Source of the DNA: Peptococcaceae bacterium BICA1-8
GTDB lineage: Bacteria; Bacillota; Peptococcia; Peptococcales; BICA1-8
NCBI GenBank assembly: GCA_000802045.1
Contig: JUEF01000016.1
Location: forward strand, 1-39,530
Length of the DNA stretch: 39,530 nucleotides
Reading direction: 5' to 3'
The notes below the pieces were generated by a model that was given only the letters and a program-made list of their open reading frames with translations, ran no database searches and had not been told where the DNA came from. The position numbers were made by a program, and so were the translations under genes. Positions 7,424 through 19,037 of the stretch are shown piece after piece; the stretch's first letter is position 1, and each line of letters starts with the position of its first letter.

Positions 7424-8785
7424 CTAAACAAGATAATTAACTAAAGTAATAAAAACTCCAGAAAAAAGGATTGCCATGATAGCAAAGGTCCTATTCCACT
7501 TTAGTGAAACTACAAAGGAGTTTTCCTTTAAGAGCCCCCCAGCTATGATATTGAAAGGTGCAAAAGGGGATAAAATCATAGATACAGTATACGATGCTAT
7601 AAGAGTTAAAGAATAGCTCAGGTCCGATAATCCCAAAACCTGCGCCTTAAGGGAGAGTCCTAAAGTAGTAATAGTAATAACATGATGGATACCTACTACT
7701 GAGAGTAATGCAGTAAGAATAATTATTACCTCAATAACGACAAAAACAGAATAACCAGATATTTCCTGGAAAAATACTTCAATAAACCCTTTTAGAGGGG
7801 TGTTAGCCATTACTACCCCTAAAAACCCTACACTTAAAAAGAAGACCATTTCATTTTTAACCTGCAGAATATTTTGGTCATAGTTTTTCATCTGCCGCAA
7901 AAACTCCTTAAATCTTTTGATACCAAAAGACCAAAAAACCGCATAAACCAAGGCCAAAATACTCACTAAAAGCATCATGCTGCTAAATGCAAAAAGCTTT
8001 TCACCGATTATAACTGCCAGAAAAAGTCCTATGAGATTTAAGACAAGAAAGTAGAGCTTTTTTTTGCTGTCAGGAGGCTCAGCTATCTGCTGCGCACTGT
8101 CCCTTACTTCATTTTGGCATTGCCGATCTTTATAAAAAAGCAAATTTCCCAATACTAGTAAAGAAAGACCATAAAGGAAACCTGGCAGAAAATAGCTGCT
8201 AAAAGAAACCCCTGTATAATATAAGACTAAGTTTACGGAAGCAAAATAAGGTGACCAAGTCATACAGCTGGCAAAGCCGGTTGAATAAACCTTAGCTAAA
8301 AACCGTGGCGGTAGATTTACATCCTCTACTAAATCATGAAAAACCCTGACGGCACCTAAATTTGCAATGGAAGCTAACCCAAAAACTGAACTACTCAAAG
8401 CAAAAAACAAACTACAGGTTTTAGTAACATATTTACTGACAAAAAAATTAACCGCCTGTAGGTATCCCCCTTCTTTTAAAGGAATGGACAAAACAGGCAC
8501 CATTAAAAAGACAATAGCCAGGGGTAAATTTTTCGTTATACCCTCCAGCCAGATTGTATAAGTCATATTATATTTTAATATCAAAAAATGGCCTAGAATT
8601 AAGGCAATCAAGCTCATATAGAAAGGGATACCTCTAGCTAAAATCACACCTGGTATCAATACCATTATAAGAACCACTGTTTCTAGATGTTCCAAAATTC
8701 CTAAATTAACAAACTCTCTAAAAAACACAACAGACAAGAGTAAAATAATGCTTATGACAAAAAATCTTTCAAGATACCTGAACAA
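7424..8785 (-). CDS. multipass permease-like membrane protein, paralog 1
   Basis: First gene of the permease pair, 453 aa, same length and same hydrophobic pattern as its neighbour. Diagnostic shared stretches include ANLGAVRVFHDLVED (NLGGIRVTKDLLEE in the paralog), PPRFLAKVYSTGFASCMTW and LSPFAPFNIIAGGLLKENSF. The start is TTG at 8785 with a modest GGGGTAAG upstream. The repeat-like sequence TAATGAC TAATGAC overlaps its stop codon. Equal divergence along the whole length suggests an old duplication with both copies kept under selection, possibly as the two halves of a heterodimer. Membrane transport is an inference from topology; no closer function can be given. Confidence 0.7.
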   Translation of the reverse strand: MFRYLERFFVISIILLLSVVFFREFVNLGILEHLETVVLIMVLIPGVILARGIPFYMSLIALILGHFLILKYNMTYTIWLEGITKNLPLAIVFLMVPVLSIPLKEGGYLQAVNFFVSKYVTKTCSLFFALSSSVFGLASIANLGAVRVFHDLVEDVNLPPRFLAKVYSTGFASCMTWSPYFASVNLVLYYTGVSFSSYFLPGFLYGLSLLVLGNLLFYKDRQCQNEVRDSAQQIAEPPDSKKKLYFLVLNLIGLFLAVIIGEKLFAFSSMMLLVSILALVYAVFWSFGIKRFKEFLRQMKNYDQNILQVKNEMVFFLSVGFLGVVMANTPLKGFIEVFFQEISGYSVFVVIEVIIILTALLSVVGIHHVITITTLGLSLKAQVLGLSDLSYSLTLIASYTVSMILSPFAPFNIIAGGLLKENSFVVSLKWNRTFAIMAILFSGVFITLVNYLV

Positions 8786-8865
8786 TTTTCTTACCCCATC
8801 TCAATATTTAAGTACAACATTATTTATTATAGTCCTCTTACACAGAGAAGTAAATAAATAGACAG

Positions 8866-8891
8866 AAAAGCCGCCCGGAAAGGCGACTTTT
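8866..8891 (-). terminator. terminator of the ilvD-panB operon
   Basis: A 10-bp stem (AAAAGTCGCC / GGCGGCTTTT on the minus strand, one T-G wobble) with a 6-base loop lies 5 bases past the panB stop. The following minus-strand sequence is T-rich (CTATTTATTTAC). Its symmetry also allows use from the plus strand. Confidence 0.85.
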
Positions 8892-8895
8892 GACT

Positions 8896-9729
8896 CTAAT
8901 ATAGTCTTTTTAAATCTTCCTCATTCATACTAAAAGAGTGCTTAGGTGCTGGAAATTCACCGCTGTTAGTTTGCCTAGACCAGGTGTTGAAAACGTCTAC
9001 CATTTGTTTTCCCATTTGAGCGTATTGTTCAACAAATTTAGGCACAAATTTATCAAAAATACCTAATATATCATATGCATTAAGATTTTGTCCGGTGGTA
9101 CTTGGCCCACCTCCACAACCGATAGTAGGAATAGTTAACTTTTCATGAATTAATTTTCCTAAAGGAGCAGGGATACACTCAAGCACTATGGAAAAAGCAC
9201 CTACTTCTTCTAAGGCTAGAGCTTCCTTAACTAGTTTTTCAGCCCCTTCAGTACTCTTGCCTTGAACCTTAAAGCCGCCTACCATGCCTGCTGTTTGAGG
9301 TGTTAGGCCAATATGGGCCATTACAGGTATACCAGCATCAACTACTGCCTGAACCTTATCAACTATTTTCAAGCCACCTTCCATTTTAACACAGTCAGCA
9401 CCAGCCTTTAATAACATCCCGGCATTTCTGATGGCTTCTTCTTTACTGACTTGATAAGAAAGGAAGGGCATGTCCCCTACCACGAAAGTATTAGGTGCTC
9501 CTCTTCTTACCAGCTTCACATGGTAAAGCATATCTTCAATATTTACCGGGATAGTACCATCATGACCCTGAATAACCATACCCAGTGAATCACCAACTAA
9601 AATTAATTCTATTTCCGAGCGGTCAACCATTGAAGCCATAGGGTAATCATAAACTGTAAGCATTGTAAACTTCTGATCAGAGCTCTTTCTTTCTAAGAGC
9701 TCCGGAATAGTAATTTTTTTCTTACTCAT
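8896..9729 (-). CDS. panB: 3-methyl-2-oxobutanoate hydroxymethyltransferase
   Basis: Transfers a hydroxymethyl group from 5,10-methylene-tetrahydrofolate to 2-ketoisovalerate to make ketopantoate, the committed step to pantothenate and CoA. The 277-aa protein has the PanB TIM-barrel motifs. VGDSLGMV gives the D47/S48 Mg/substrate site, VVGDMPF carries D86, VKMEGG has E117, and LECIPAPL has the catalytic Glu near 184. Its start is ATG after GGAGG. It lies 30 bases downstream of ilvD on the same strand. IlvD produces PanB's substrate, so the pair couples valine and pantothenate synthesis. panC and panD are not in the window. Confidence 0.96.
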   Translation of the reverse strand: MSKKKITIPELLERKSSDQKFTMLTVYDYPMASMVDRSEIELILVGDSLGMVIQGHDGTIPVNIEDMLYHVKLVRRGAPNTFVVGDMPFLSYQVSKEEAIRNAGMLLKAGADCVKMEGGLKIVDKVQAVVDAGIPVMAHIGLTPQTAGMVGGFKVQGKSTEGAEKLVKEALALEEVGAFSIVLECIPAPLGKLIHEKLTIPTIGCGGGPSTTGQNLNAYDILGIFDKFVPKFVEQYAQMGKQMVDVFNTWSRQTNSGEFPAPKHSFSMNEEDLKRLY

Positions 9730-9759
9730 ATTATTTAAACCTCCTTGAAAATTGTTAGC

Positions 9760-11424
9760 TTATCTTTTGAATACTGCACCGGACATAGCTGAGAGTACCT
9801 GCTTGGAATACCGATCTAAATAGCTACCCGGTTTAGCCTTAGAAACCGGCGGTACCCAATTAGCCTTTCTTTTAGCCAATTCTTCTTCACTTACCTCTAA
9901 AGTAACCAGACCGGCAGGAATATCAATACTAATCATATCTCCTTCTTCTACTAGAGCTAAGGGACCTCCCTCAGCTGCCTCAGGAGAGACATGACCGATT
10001 GCTGCACCAGATGTGGCACCTGAAAATCTCCCGTCGGTAATTAAAGCAACCTCTTTACCAAGACCCATACCCACAATAGCCGCGGTAGCAGTAAGCATCT
10101 CCCGCATTCCCGGGCCACCTTTAGGACCTTCATATCTGACAACAACCACATCACCTGAGTTAACTTTACCACCATAAATAGCAGCTACTGCTGGCTCTTC
10201 CTGATCAAATACCCGAGCAGGACCCCGGTGCTTTAACATCTCCGGCAATACGGCAGCACTCTTACATACCGCCCCTTCTGGAGATAAATTACCATAAATT
10301 AGCTTTAGTCCGCCGGTAGCGGAATAGGGATTATCCATGGGTCTGATGACTTCAGGATTAATTACCTGCGCACTTTTTACATTTTCCGCTACAGTTTTAG
10401 CGCTTACTGTAATAGCATCTGTATGAAGCAGACCCTTCTCTGCCAGCTGCTTCATTAAAGCAGTAATGCCTCCAGCATAATGCACATCTACAGGATAATG
10501 GCCATTGACCGCCGGTTTCATTTTAACCAGATGAGGTACTTTTTTAGCCATTTCATCAAAAATGTTAATATCAAAATCAATGCCTGCTTCATGGGCTAGT
10601 GCAGTTAAATGTAAAATGGTATTTGTAGAGCCGCCAATAGCCAAATCAACAGTGATGGCGTTTTCTAAGGCTTCCTTAGTTATTATATCCAAAGGCAGGA
10701 TATCTTTCTGATATAATTCCATTATTTTTAAACCAGTTTCCTTGGATAGGGCTAATCTTCTTCCCGTTGCAGCCGGTGTTGTACTTCCGGGCAAAACCAT
10801 TCCCAAGGCTTCGGTAATAAAGTTCATGGAATTAGCTGTACCTAGTAAATTACAGGCACCACAACCAGGTAATGCCTCCCTTTCCATTTCTCCTAGCTGG
10901 TCCAAAGTTAAATTACCTTTAGCTACTTCACCCTGTACTGCCATTAAATCAGTGTAGCCTATCTCTTTTCCGTCAAAACAACCTGTAGCCATGGGGCCGC
11001 CACTGACCATAATGGACGGGATATTTAATCTTACCGCAGCCATCAATAACCCGGGCGTGATTTTATCACAATTGGTAACAAATACTATAGCATCATATTG
11101 ATGACCATTAACCATACACTCAATAGAATCACAGATTAGCTCACGACTTGCCAAAGGATAATGCATACCGTAATTGCCCTGGGCTATACCATCGCAGATG
11201 CCAATAGTCGGAAATTCAATAGGGGTGCCTCCGGCAGCAATAACTCCTTCTCTAACGGCTTTAGCAATACTGTCCAAATGAACGTGGCCAGGCATAGTTT
11301 CGTTTTGGGTATTTACTATGGCTATTAAGGGCTTTTCTAAATCCTGAGGTAAAAAGCCCATGGAGTAATATAAGGCTCGATGTGTCGCTCTCTCTAACCC
11401 CTTAGTTGTTATATGACTTCTCAT
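9760..11424 (-). CDS. ilvD: dihydroxy-acid dehydratase
   Basis: Dehydrates 2,3-dihydroxy-isovalerate (or -methylvalerate) to the 2-keto acids for valine/leucine and isoleucine. The 554-aa product has the family's Fe-S and Mg motifs: [22 protein letters not shown] and [14 protein letters not shown], plus the C-terminal [20 protein letters not shown]. Near residue 45 it reads PGHVHL, as in E. coli-type enzymes, not the PCN.H of the [2Fe-2S] type. An oxygen-labile [4Fe-4S] cluster is therefore likely, which fits an anaerobe. The ATG at 11424 is chosen because GAAAGGTG lies just before it and the family begins MRS..T.G..RA.HR. The reading frame stays open to 11520, but that extension is not conserved-looking. 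Confidence 0.96.
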   Translation of the reverse strand: MRSHITTKGLERATHRALYYSMGFLPQDLEKPLIAIVNTQNETMPGHVHLDSIAKAVREGVIAAGGTPIEFPTIGICDGIAQGNYGMHYPLASRELICDSIECMVNGHQYDAIVFVTNCDKITPGLLMAAVRLNIPSIMVSGGPMATGCFDGKEIGYTDLMAVQGEVAKGNLTLDQLGEMEREALPGCGACNLLGTANSMNFITEALGMVLPGSTTPAATGRRLALSKETGLKIMELYQKDILPLDIITKEALENAITVDLAIGGSTNTILHLTALAHEAGIDFDINIFDEMAKKVPHLVKMKPAVNGHYPVDVHYAGGITALMKQLAEKGLLHTDAITVSAKTVAENVKSAQVINPEVIRPMDNPYSATGGLKLIYGNLSPEGAVCKSAAVLPEMLKHRGPARVFDQEEPAVAAIYGGKVNSGDVVVVRYEGPKGGPGMREMLTATAAIVGMGLGKEVALITDGRFSGATSGAAIGHVSPEAAEGGPLALVEEGDMISIDIPAGLVTLEVSEEELAKRKANWVPPVSKAKPGSYLDRYSKQVLSAMSGAVFKR

Positions 11425-11692
11425 ATTTTTCACCTTTCTTTCTAAATTAGATTGAACTATATCCTTCATATTCAAGGCTGTTGAAATTATAGATATTCTT
11501 ATATTAACACCTTTTCGCATCTACCAAAACACTATTTTTTTTACAATTAACCTTTTTAATTATTAAATACAGTAGCTTACCCTATAAATAAAGGTCCCTG
11601 GCTTTTCTCCATATTAGAATTCAGCATAGACAGGTTTATAATATATTAATGTCGAATAAATATTAAAATTATCTTTGACGGGAGGAAGATAA

Positions 11693-12748
11693 ATGAATGA
11701 GCTCTTTGAGCCAATCAAGATTGGTACTATGGAGGTAAAGAACCGCTTTGTCCGTTCAGCCACCCACGATTGGTTAGGTAACCCTGACGGCAGCATTTCC
11801 ACTCAGCAATTGGATCTCTATGAAAAGCTGGCAGCTAATGATGTAGGATTAATAATTACCGCTCATGCTTACATAGAACACCCTAGGGGAAAAGCCAGCC
11901 TTAACCAAAATGGGATTTACAATGATAAGTTTATCTCTGGCTACCAGAAGTTAGCCGAAACTGTCCATAAATATGGTTCAAAGCTTGTTGTCCAGATTTC
12001 CCATGCCGGAAACCAGACCACTCTGGAATTTACGGAAGGAGAAACTCCTCTTGACTTAAACAATATGGCTGATATGGAAATAGAGAAGTTAATTGAGGCT
12101 TATGCTCAAGCCGCAAATAGAGTTAAAATAGCAGGCTGTGATGGAGTACAGCTTCACCTAGCCCATGGATATTTGCTATCCCGTTTTCTCTCCCCAAATA
12201 CCAATAAACGGCAAGACCAATGGGGAGGTTCACGAGAAAACCGTGTTAGAATATTGAGGGAAATAATAAAAAGATCTCGAGCCCTAATAGGGGATGATTT
12301 TCCGATACTAGTAAAGCTCAATTCCACAGGTGGCTTTGAGGGAACAGCGGCAATATCCTTGGAGGATGTAGTTTATACTGCACAGGTGCTAGAGGATTTA
12401 GGTGTTTGTGCTATTGAAGTAAGCGGCGGTGTCGGAGGAGAAAAGAAAAATTCCCTGTCTCGGACAGGTATTCTTTCTCCAGAACAGGAAGCGTATTTCG
12501 CCGAAAATACCAAAGAAATAAAAAAGGCCGTTAACATTCCAATGATCCTTGTGGGAGGCTTAAGGTCACGCTCAACTATAGAAATGATTTTAGATGAAGG
12601 TATTGCTGACATGATATCTATGTCCCGCCCCTTTGTTCGAGAGCCCGATCTAGTCAAAAAGCTTAAAGACGGTCAGGATAAAGTAACCTGTATTTCCTGC
12701 AACAAATGCCGGGTCTTTACTGGAATTAAGTGTTATTATAAAGACTAA
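11693..12748 (+). CDS. NADH:flavin oxidoreductase, Old Yellow Enzyme family, with C-terminal Cys motif
   Basis: FMN-binding TIM barrel of the OYE/2,4-dienoyl-CoA reductase group. Residues 1-30 (LFEPIKIGTMEVKNRFVRSA) and the substrate-binding HLAHGYLLSRFLSP (155-168) followed by QWGGS.ENR are typical. At 351 aa it is the barrel alone, without the FAD/NAD domains of dienoyl-CoA reductases. However, it ends with C333, C336, C339 and C347 (CISCNKC..C), the spacing region where long family members bind a [4Fe-4S] cluster. Electrons could therefore come from a separate partner. The native substrate (an activated alkene) is unknown. The start is ATG after GGGAGGAAG. A TATAAT lies at 11637-11642, but its -35 match is weak. 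The DMT-like gene follows 23 bases later. Confidence 0.88.
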   Translation: MNELFEPIKIGTMEVKNRFVRSATHDWLGNPDGSISTQQLDLYEKLAANDVGLIITAHAYIEHPRGKASLNQNGIYNDKFISGYQKLAETVHKYGSKLVVQISHAGNQTTLEFTEGETPLDLNNMADMEIEKLIEAYAQAANRVKIAGCDGVQLHLAHGYLLSRFLSPNTNKRQDQWGGSRENRVRILREIIKRSRALIGDDFPILVKLNSTGGFEGTAAISLEDVVYTAQVLEDLGVCAIEVSGGVGGEKKNSLSRTGILSPEQEAYFAENTKEIKKAVNIPMILVGGLRSRSTIEMILDEGIADMISMSRPFVREPDLVKKLKDGQDKVTCISCNKCRVFTGIKCYYKD

Positions 12749-12771
12749 ATATTACGAAAAGAGGACAGAAG

Positions 12772-13209
12772 ATGGAGAAAATTCACGGGATACTCATGGC
12801 GGTTACAATAGGGCTATGCTTGGGTCTACAGCCTGCTATAAACTCAACCCTTGGCAAAGCCCTAACACCCAAGGTTGCTGCATTCCACAGCATTCTGGTA
12901 ACCTTCATTATTATATTTCTCGTAGTACTATTTTCTAATGAGCTGCCAATATATAAAAACATAGTAAATCTTCATCCAGTTTATTGGATAGGCGGAGTCT
13001 TAGGCTTTGGTATTGTTTTTATGGCAATTTTAACAATACCTATTTTAGGCTCAAGTGCATCCATTGCTATTTTTGTCACAGTTCAGCTAATTGCCGGCAC
13101 TATCCTAGACCACTTTGGATTATTAGGTATAGAACGCTCACCCATTATGCCTAAACAATTATTGGGTATATTTGTATTAATAATTGGAGTGAAGCTTATT
13201 CTTAAATAA
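12772..13209 (+). CDS. small DMT-superfamily membrane protein, YdcZ/DUF606 type
   Basis: 145 residues with four to five hydrophobic segments. The opening GILMAVTIGLCLGLQPAINSTLGK and the later YWIGGVLGFGIVF and GVKLILK match the DUF606 (YdcZ) half-size DMT family, whose members act as dimers or paired small transporters. Substrate unknown. It probably shares a transcript with the upstream flavoprotein gene. The start ATG at 12772 follows AAGAGGAC. A strong bidirectional terminator follows. Confidence 0.8.
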   Translation: MEKIHGILMAVTIGLCLGLQPAINSTLGKALTPKVAAFHSILVTFIIIFLVVLFSNELPIYKNIVNLHPVYWIGGVLGFGIVFMAILTIPILGSSASIAIFVTVQLIAGTILDHFGLLGIERSPIMPKQLLGIFVLIIGVKLILK

Positions 13210-13245
13210 ACATACTTATTATTCAATATTAAATTATGTCAATAA

Positions 13246-13285
13246 AAAAGTAGACTCCCAACCTTTTGGTTCGAAGTCTACTTTT
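13246..13285. terminator. bidirectional terminator between the DUF606 gene and gatB
   Basis: An 11-bp perfect outer stem (AAAAGTAGACT / AGTCTACTTTT) encloses a second small stem (AACC TTTT GGTT). A-tracts and T-tracts flank both sides, so it can stop transcripts from the two convergent genes. Confidence 0.9.
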
Positions 13286-13293
13286 CTTATTTA

Positions 13294-14742
13294 TTAAAGT
13301 TCATTTAGTTTATCTTTCAACAATTTATTAACAACTCCAGGGTTAGCCTGACCCTTAGTTTCCTTCATGATCTGACCTACTAAAAAGCCGATGGATTTCT
13401 CCTTGCCAGCCTTAAAGTCTTCAACAGATTTAGGATTATTAGCAATAACCTGTTCAACTATTGCATTTATCTGTCCTTCATCAGAAATCTGCACCAAGCC
13501 TTTTTCCTTAACAATAGCCTCCGGATCTTTACCAGTGTTAAACATTTCTTCGAAAACCTGCTTAGCTATTTTACCGCTGATAGTATTATTCTCTATCATT
13601 TTTAGCATCTTAGCCAAGCCTTCGGGACTAATCTTGGACTCTGATATTTCCATATTTTCAGCATTTAAAAGCTTCAAGAGTTCAACCATAATCCAGTTGC
13701 TTATTCCCTTGTAATCAGCATGGAGGCTCACCGTTTTATCATAAAAATCCGCTAATGTCCGGGAGCTAGTAATCACACCTGCATCATATTCGGGCAAGCC
13801 ATGGTCCGCAATTAAACGGAGTTTTTTAGCCTCAGGCAGCTCAGGTAGTCCATTCTTTAATTCCTCTACCCAGTCTCGGCTAATAACCAGCGGAGTTAAA
13901 TCTGGTTCTGGAAAATATCGATAATCATGGGCTTCTTCCTTACTTCTTAAAGATAGCGTTACCCCTTTATTTTCATCCCAGGTTCGGGTTTCCTGGATAA
14001 TCCGCTCTCCTTCTTCTACCTGGTCTATTTGCCTTTGGATTTCATATTCAATTGCCCGCTGTACTGAGCGGAAGGAATTGAGGTTTTTCACTTCTGTCCT
14101 AGTCCCTAATTCTTTACTGCCCACCGGGCGAATGGAAATATTGGCGTCACAGCGCAAAGAACCTTGCTCCATCTTCACATCCGAAACATCAATATATTCG
14201 ATAATAGCCTTTAGCATTTCTAAATAAGCCTTTGCCTCTTCGGCAGAGCGAAGATCAGGCTCTGATACTATTTCAACCAAGGGTACACCAGCCCGATTAT
14301 AGTCTGCCAAAGATGAAAGGGAAGATGAAATAGTTTCTCCTTGGTGAGTAAGTTTTCCCGCATCCTCTTCCATATGAAGACGGGTTATACCAATTCTTCT
14401 TATTTCTCCATTAACATTTATATCTAAGTGACCATGCTCCGCAATAGGCAGGTCAAACTGAGAAGTTTGAAAGGCTTTAGTTAAATCAGGGTAAAAATAA
14501 TTTTTCCGGTCAAATTTACTAAATTCAGCAATACTGCAATTTATGGCTAATCCAGCCTTAATTGCATATTCCAAGACCTTTTTATTTAGTACCGGCAATA
14601 CACCTGGCAAACCTAAACAGATGGGGCAAACATGGGTGTTAGGCTCACCGCCAAATTCGGTGGGGCAGCCGCAGAAAATCTTGGATTTCGTTTTTAATTC
14701 AACATGTACCTCTAAGCCAATGACTGCTTCATACTGACCCAT
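13294..14742 (-). CDS. gatB: Asp-tRNA(Asn)/Glu-tRNA(Gln) amidotransferase subunit B
   Basis: Binds mischarged Glu-tRNA(Gln) or Asp-tRNA(Asn), and activates the side chain with ATP before transamidation. The 482-aa protein starts [16 protein letters not shown] and keeps the zinc site C24, C26, C39 and C42 (FCGCP....CPICLGLPG). The C-terminal helical/YqeY-like tRNA-binding domain (about 335-480) ends with [14 protein letters not shown]. It is the last gene of gatC-gatA-gatB; its ATG lies one base after the gatA stop codon. A terminator lies 8 bases downstream. Confidence 0.97.
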   Translation of the reverse strand: MGQYEAVIGLEVHVELKTKSKIFCGCPTEFGGEPNTHVCPICLGLPGVLPVLNKKVLEYAIKAGLAINCSIAEFSKFDRKNYFYPDLTKAFQTSQFDLPIAEHGHLDINVNGEIRRIGITRLHMEEDAGKLTHQGETISSSLSSLADYNRAGVPLVEIVSEPDLRSAEEAKAYLEMLKAIIEYIDVSDVKMEQGSLRCDANISIRPVGSKELGTRTEVKNLNSFRSVQRAIEYEIQRQIDQVEEGERIIQETRTWDENKGVTLSLRSKEEAHDYRYFPEPDLTPLVISRDWVEELKNGLPELPEAKKLRLIADHGLPEYDAGVITSSRTLADFYDKTVSLHADYKGISNWIMVELLKLLNAENMEISESKISPEGLAKMLKMIENNTISGKIAKQVFEEMFNTGKDPEAIVKEKGLVQISDEGQINAIVEQVIANNPKSVEDFKAGKEKSIGFLVGQIMKETKGQANPGVVNKLLKDKLNEL

Positions 14743-14743
14743 T

Positions 14744-16204
14744 CTATTTCACCCCCTCTAAGCTTGGTTCCAATCTTGTCTGTTCGGAGTTTTGCTCCAG
14801 AGTATAAGCTACTCTTAGTAAGGTTCCTTCCCCAAAGGCTTTGCCAACAAGCTGCAGCCCCACCGGCTTGTTATTGACCAGTCCGTAAGGTAGAGACAAG
14901 GCAGGAATACCTGCTAAGTTAATGGGAATTGTACAAACATCCTGCTTATACATTGCTAAAGTATCAGCTTTGGAACCAAACTCAAAAGCCACACTAGGTG
15001 CCGTCGGAGTTAATAAGCAGTCGAATTTTTCAAAAGCCAGATCAAAGTCCTGCTTAACTAAATTCCTGACCTTTAAGGCTTTAAGATAATAAGCATCATA
15101 ATAACCGGAGCTCAAAGCATAGGTCCCTAGCATAATCCGCCGCTTAACCTCTATGCCGAAGCCTTGATTTCTTGTGCGGCTAAACATGCTAATAATATCA
15201 TCGGCATCCTCAGCCCGCAGACCGTATCGGACGCCGTCATAACGAGCTAGATTAGAGCTGCACTCAGCGGGTGCTATTATATAATAAGCCGGTAGTGCAT
15301 ATTGAGTATGGGGTAAGGAGCATTCCTCCACTACCGCTCCAAGTTCCTCTAGTTTATTAATTGCTTCCCGAATTTTAGCTTCTACTTCCGGTTCTATACC
15401 TTCACCAAAATACTCCTGGGGAATACCGATACGCATACCCTTGATGTCATTGGATAAGAAACTGGTATAATCAGGATAGTCAACAGCTGCGGAAGTGGAA
15501 TCAAAGGAATCATGACCTGCAATAGCATTCATTACCAAAGCACAGTCAGTAACATCTCTAGTAAAGGGACCGATTTGGTCCAGTGAGGAAGCGTAAGCAA
15601 TAAGACCATACCGTGACACTGCTCCATAGGTAGGTTTGAGCCCCACTACTCCACAAAAAGAAGCAGGCTGACGAATTGAACCACCGGTGTCAGAGCCCAA
15701 AGCAAATACAGCTTCCCCCGATGCAACTGCGGCAGCAGACCCGCCGCTTGAACCACCAGGCACACAGTTTAAATCCCAGGGGTTACGAGTAGGGAAGAAA
15801 CCGGAATTTTCCGTAGATGACCCCATGGCAAATTCGTCCATATTAGTTTTACCCAGCAGGATACTACCGGCACCTAAAAGCTTCTCGTACACTTTTGCAC
15901 TATAAGGCGGAATAAAGTTGTAGAGAATTTTAGATGAGCAGGTAGTTTTAATACCCTCGGTACACATGTTATCCTTCAAGGCCATGGGAATACCAGAAAG
16001 AGGACCTAAACTCTCCCCCTTCCTTCTTTTTTGATCTATTTCCCGGGCAACTTGTATAGCTTCATCCTTTGTAACTGTGACAAAGGCTTTAATTTTATCA
16101 TCAATCTTTTCAATTTTCTCTAACGCCTGGTTGGTTAATTCTTCGGCACTTATTTCCCTATTTGCTAATAAATCCCGAAGACCATGAATCGTTGATAACT
16201 CCAC
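14744..16204 (-). CDS. gatA: Asp/Glu-tRNA amidotransferase subunit A (glutaminase)
   Basis: Releases ammonia from glutamine, which is passed to GatB. The amidase-signature catalytic triad is visible: K77 (GIPMALKDN), S152 ([11 protein letters not shown]) and nucleophile S176 ([10 protein letters not shown]). The 24-residue spacing of the two serines is as in characterised GatA. The length (486 aa) is normal. The start has an AGGAGG-type site in the 15-base gap after gatC, consistent with translational coupling inside the operon. Confidence 0.97.
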   Translation of the reverse strand: MELSTIHGLRDLLANREISAEELTNQALEKIEKIDDKIKAFVTVTKDEAIQVAREIDQKRRKGESLGPLSGIPMALKDNMCTEGIKTTCSSKILYNFIPPYSAKVYEKLLGAGSILLGKTNMDEFAMGSSTENSGFFPTRNPWDLNCVPGGSSGGSAAAVASGEAVFALGSDTGGSIRQPASFCGVVGLKPTYGAVSRYGLIAYASSLDQIGPFTRDVTDCALVMNAIAGHDSFDSTSAAVDYPDYTSFLSNDIKGMRIGIPQEYFGEGIEPEVEAKIREAINKLEELGAVVEECSLPHTQYALPAYYIIAPAECSSNLARYDGVRYGLRAEDADDIISMFSRTRNQGFGIEVKRRIMLGTYALSSGYYDAYYLKALKVRNLVKQDFDLAFEKFDCLLTPTAPSVAFEFGSKADTLAMYKQDVCTIPINLAGIPALSLPYGLVNNKPVGLQLVGKAFGEGTLLRVAYTLEQNSEQTRLEPSLEGVK

Positions 16205-16219
16205 CGTTTTTTCCCTCCT

Positions 16220-16504
16220 TTAAACTATCTTCGGTACTTTAAACATTCCTTCATCTTCCTCAGGAGCATTCTGGAGAACCTTCTCTTTAGGTAATGTAGC
16301 TCTAAGCTCGTCTTCACGGAGAACATTGTGAATTGGCAGGACATGGGCTAAGGGTTCTACACCACTTGTATCAACTTTATTTAAAACTTCCATTGAATCC
16401 AATATCTTGTTTAATTCTCGGAGCTGCTCAACCTTTTCCTCATCAGTCAGCTCCAATCGGGATAAAAGAGCAACATACTCAACATCCTTTATGGATATTT
16501 TCAT
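16220..16504 (-). CDS. gatC: Asp/Glu-tRNA amidotransferase subunit C
   Basis: 94-aa stabilising subunit that wraps the GatA-GatB interface. It has the family's opening ISIKDVEYVALLSRLELTDEE and the central EPLAHVLP, and ends in FKVPKIV. It is the first gene of gatCAB. The start ATG at 16504 follows GAGAGGAG. The 255-base gap upstream, before ligA, contains only degenerate repeats and no obvious terminator, so read-through from ligA is possible. Confidence 0.95.
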   Translation of the reverse strand: MKISIKDVEYVALLSRLELTDEEKVEQLRELNKILDSMEVLNKVDTSGVEPLAHVLPIHNVLREDELRATLPKEKVLQNAPEEDEGMFKVPKIV

Positions 16505-16529
16505 TAATTATCAACTCCTCTCATAAATA

Positions 16530-16627
16530 CGTCTTTCGTCGATTCGTCTTCTCGTTTACTCGTCTATAGTCTTTACAGATACTTTAAAAAGTTTGGCCAT
16601 AAACAGACGAACTGGCGAGTAGACGTG
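16530..16627. repeat. degenerate 8-base repeats in inverted arrangement
   Basis: The left part (16530-16568) holds in-phase units CGTCTTT, CGTCGATT, CGTCTTCT, CGTTTACT, CGTCTATA. The right part (16602-16625), read on the minus strand, gives CGTCTACT, CGCCAGTT, CGTCTG. The two arms could fold as a long imperfect hairpin in the gatC leader region. They lie in the ligA-gatC gap, where I see no gene. Confidence 0.7.
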
Positions 16628-16639
16628 CGGCAAAAGGAC

Positions 16640-16759
16640 TTTTCTATAGCACTAACACACTGACATGCAGTAAGCTACTTAGCCGTCTCACTGACATGCT
16701 GTATATCCTATAAGCTTACACACTATATTTTTCTGAACACTGGACACGCAGCATGCAGT

Positions 16760-16760
<1 letters not shown>
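16640..16760. repeat. three degenerate copies of a ~35-base repeat around CACTGACATGC
   Basis: Copies begin near 16651 (CACTGACATGCAGTAAGC), 16687 (CACTGACATGCTGTATATCC) and 16737 (CACTGGACACGCAGCATGC). Each is followed by a TAAGC-like block. The last copy runs into the ligA stop codon. A related copy lies after pcrA at 18967-19020. Confidence 0.6.
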
Positions 16761-18799
<2,039 letters not shown>

Positions 18800-18801
18800 T
18801 T

Positions 18802-18857
<56 letters not shown>

Positions 18858-18890
18858 AATTGTAAACGGTTCGTGTGACCAAGTATGTTA

Positions 18891-18950
18891 AAATTTGTTG
18901 ACGTGCCACGATGAATGGCAAATTTCCTTGATGTGTCATCGTGACATCGA
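18891..18950. repeat. imperfect direct repeat, period about 30 bases
   Basis: AAATTTG-TTGACGTGCCACGATGA (from 18891) is followed by AAATTTCC-TTGATGTGTCATCGTGA (from 18920). The TTGA..TGA blocks match at 12 of 17 positions, and three of the five differences are C/T. Confidence 0.45.
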
Positions 18951-18966
18951 TATATTATTTTTCGGT

Positions 18967-19020
18967 AGCACTGTAGCACGGACATGCATTTATACCAACA
19001 AGCCGTCACACGGACCTAAT
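18967..19020. repeat. degenerate dispersed repeat, related to 16640-16700
   Basis: TAGCACT...CAC-GGACATGCA, then AAGCCGTCACAC-GGAC, matches in order the TAGCACT...CACTGACATGCA...TAGCCGTCTCACTGAC of the ligA-gatC gap. It lies just downstream of the pcrA stop. I see no conventional terminator for pcrA here. Confidence 0.5.
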
Positions 19021-19037
19021 AACTAGCTATTGAGCTT

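Noticed and set aside
7411..7431. TAATGAC TAATGAC TAAACAA as a heptamer array
   Set aside because: Only two full units, overlapping a stop codon; kept as a hint, not called as a repeat feature.
11425..11692. T-box or leader attenuator upstream of ilvD
   Set aside because: No T-box sequence, no leader peptide with branched-chain codons and no terminator hairpin visible.
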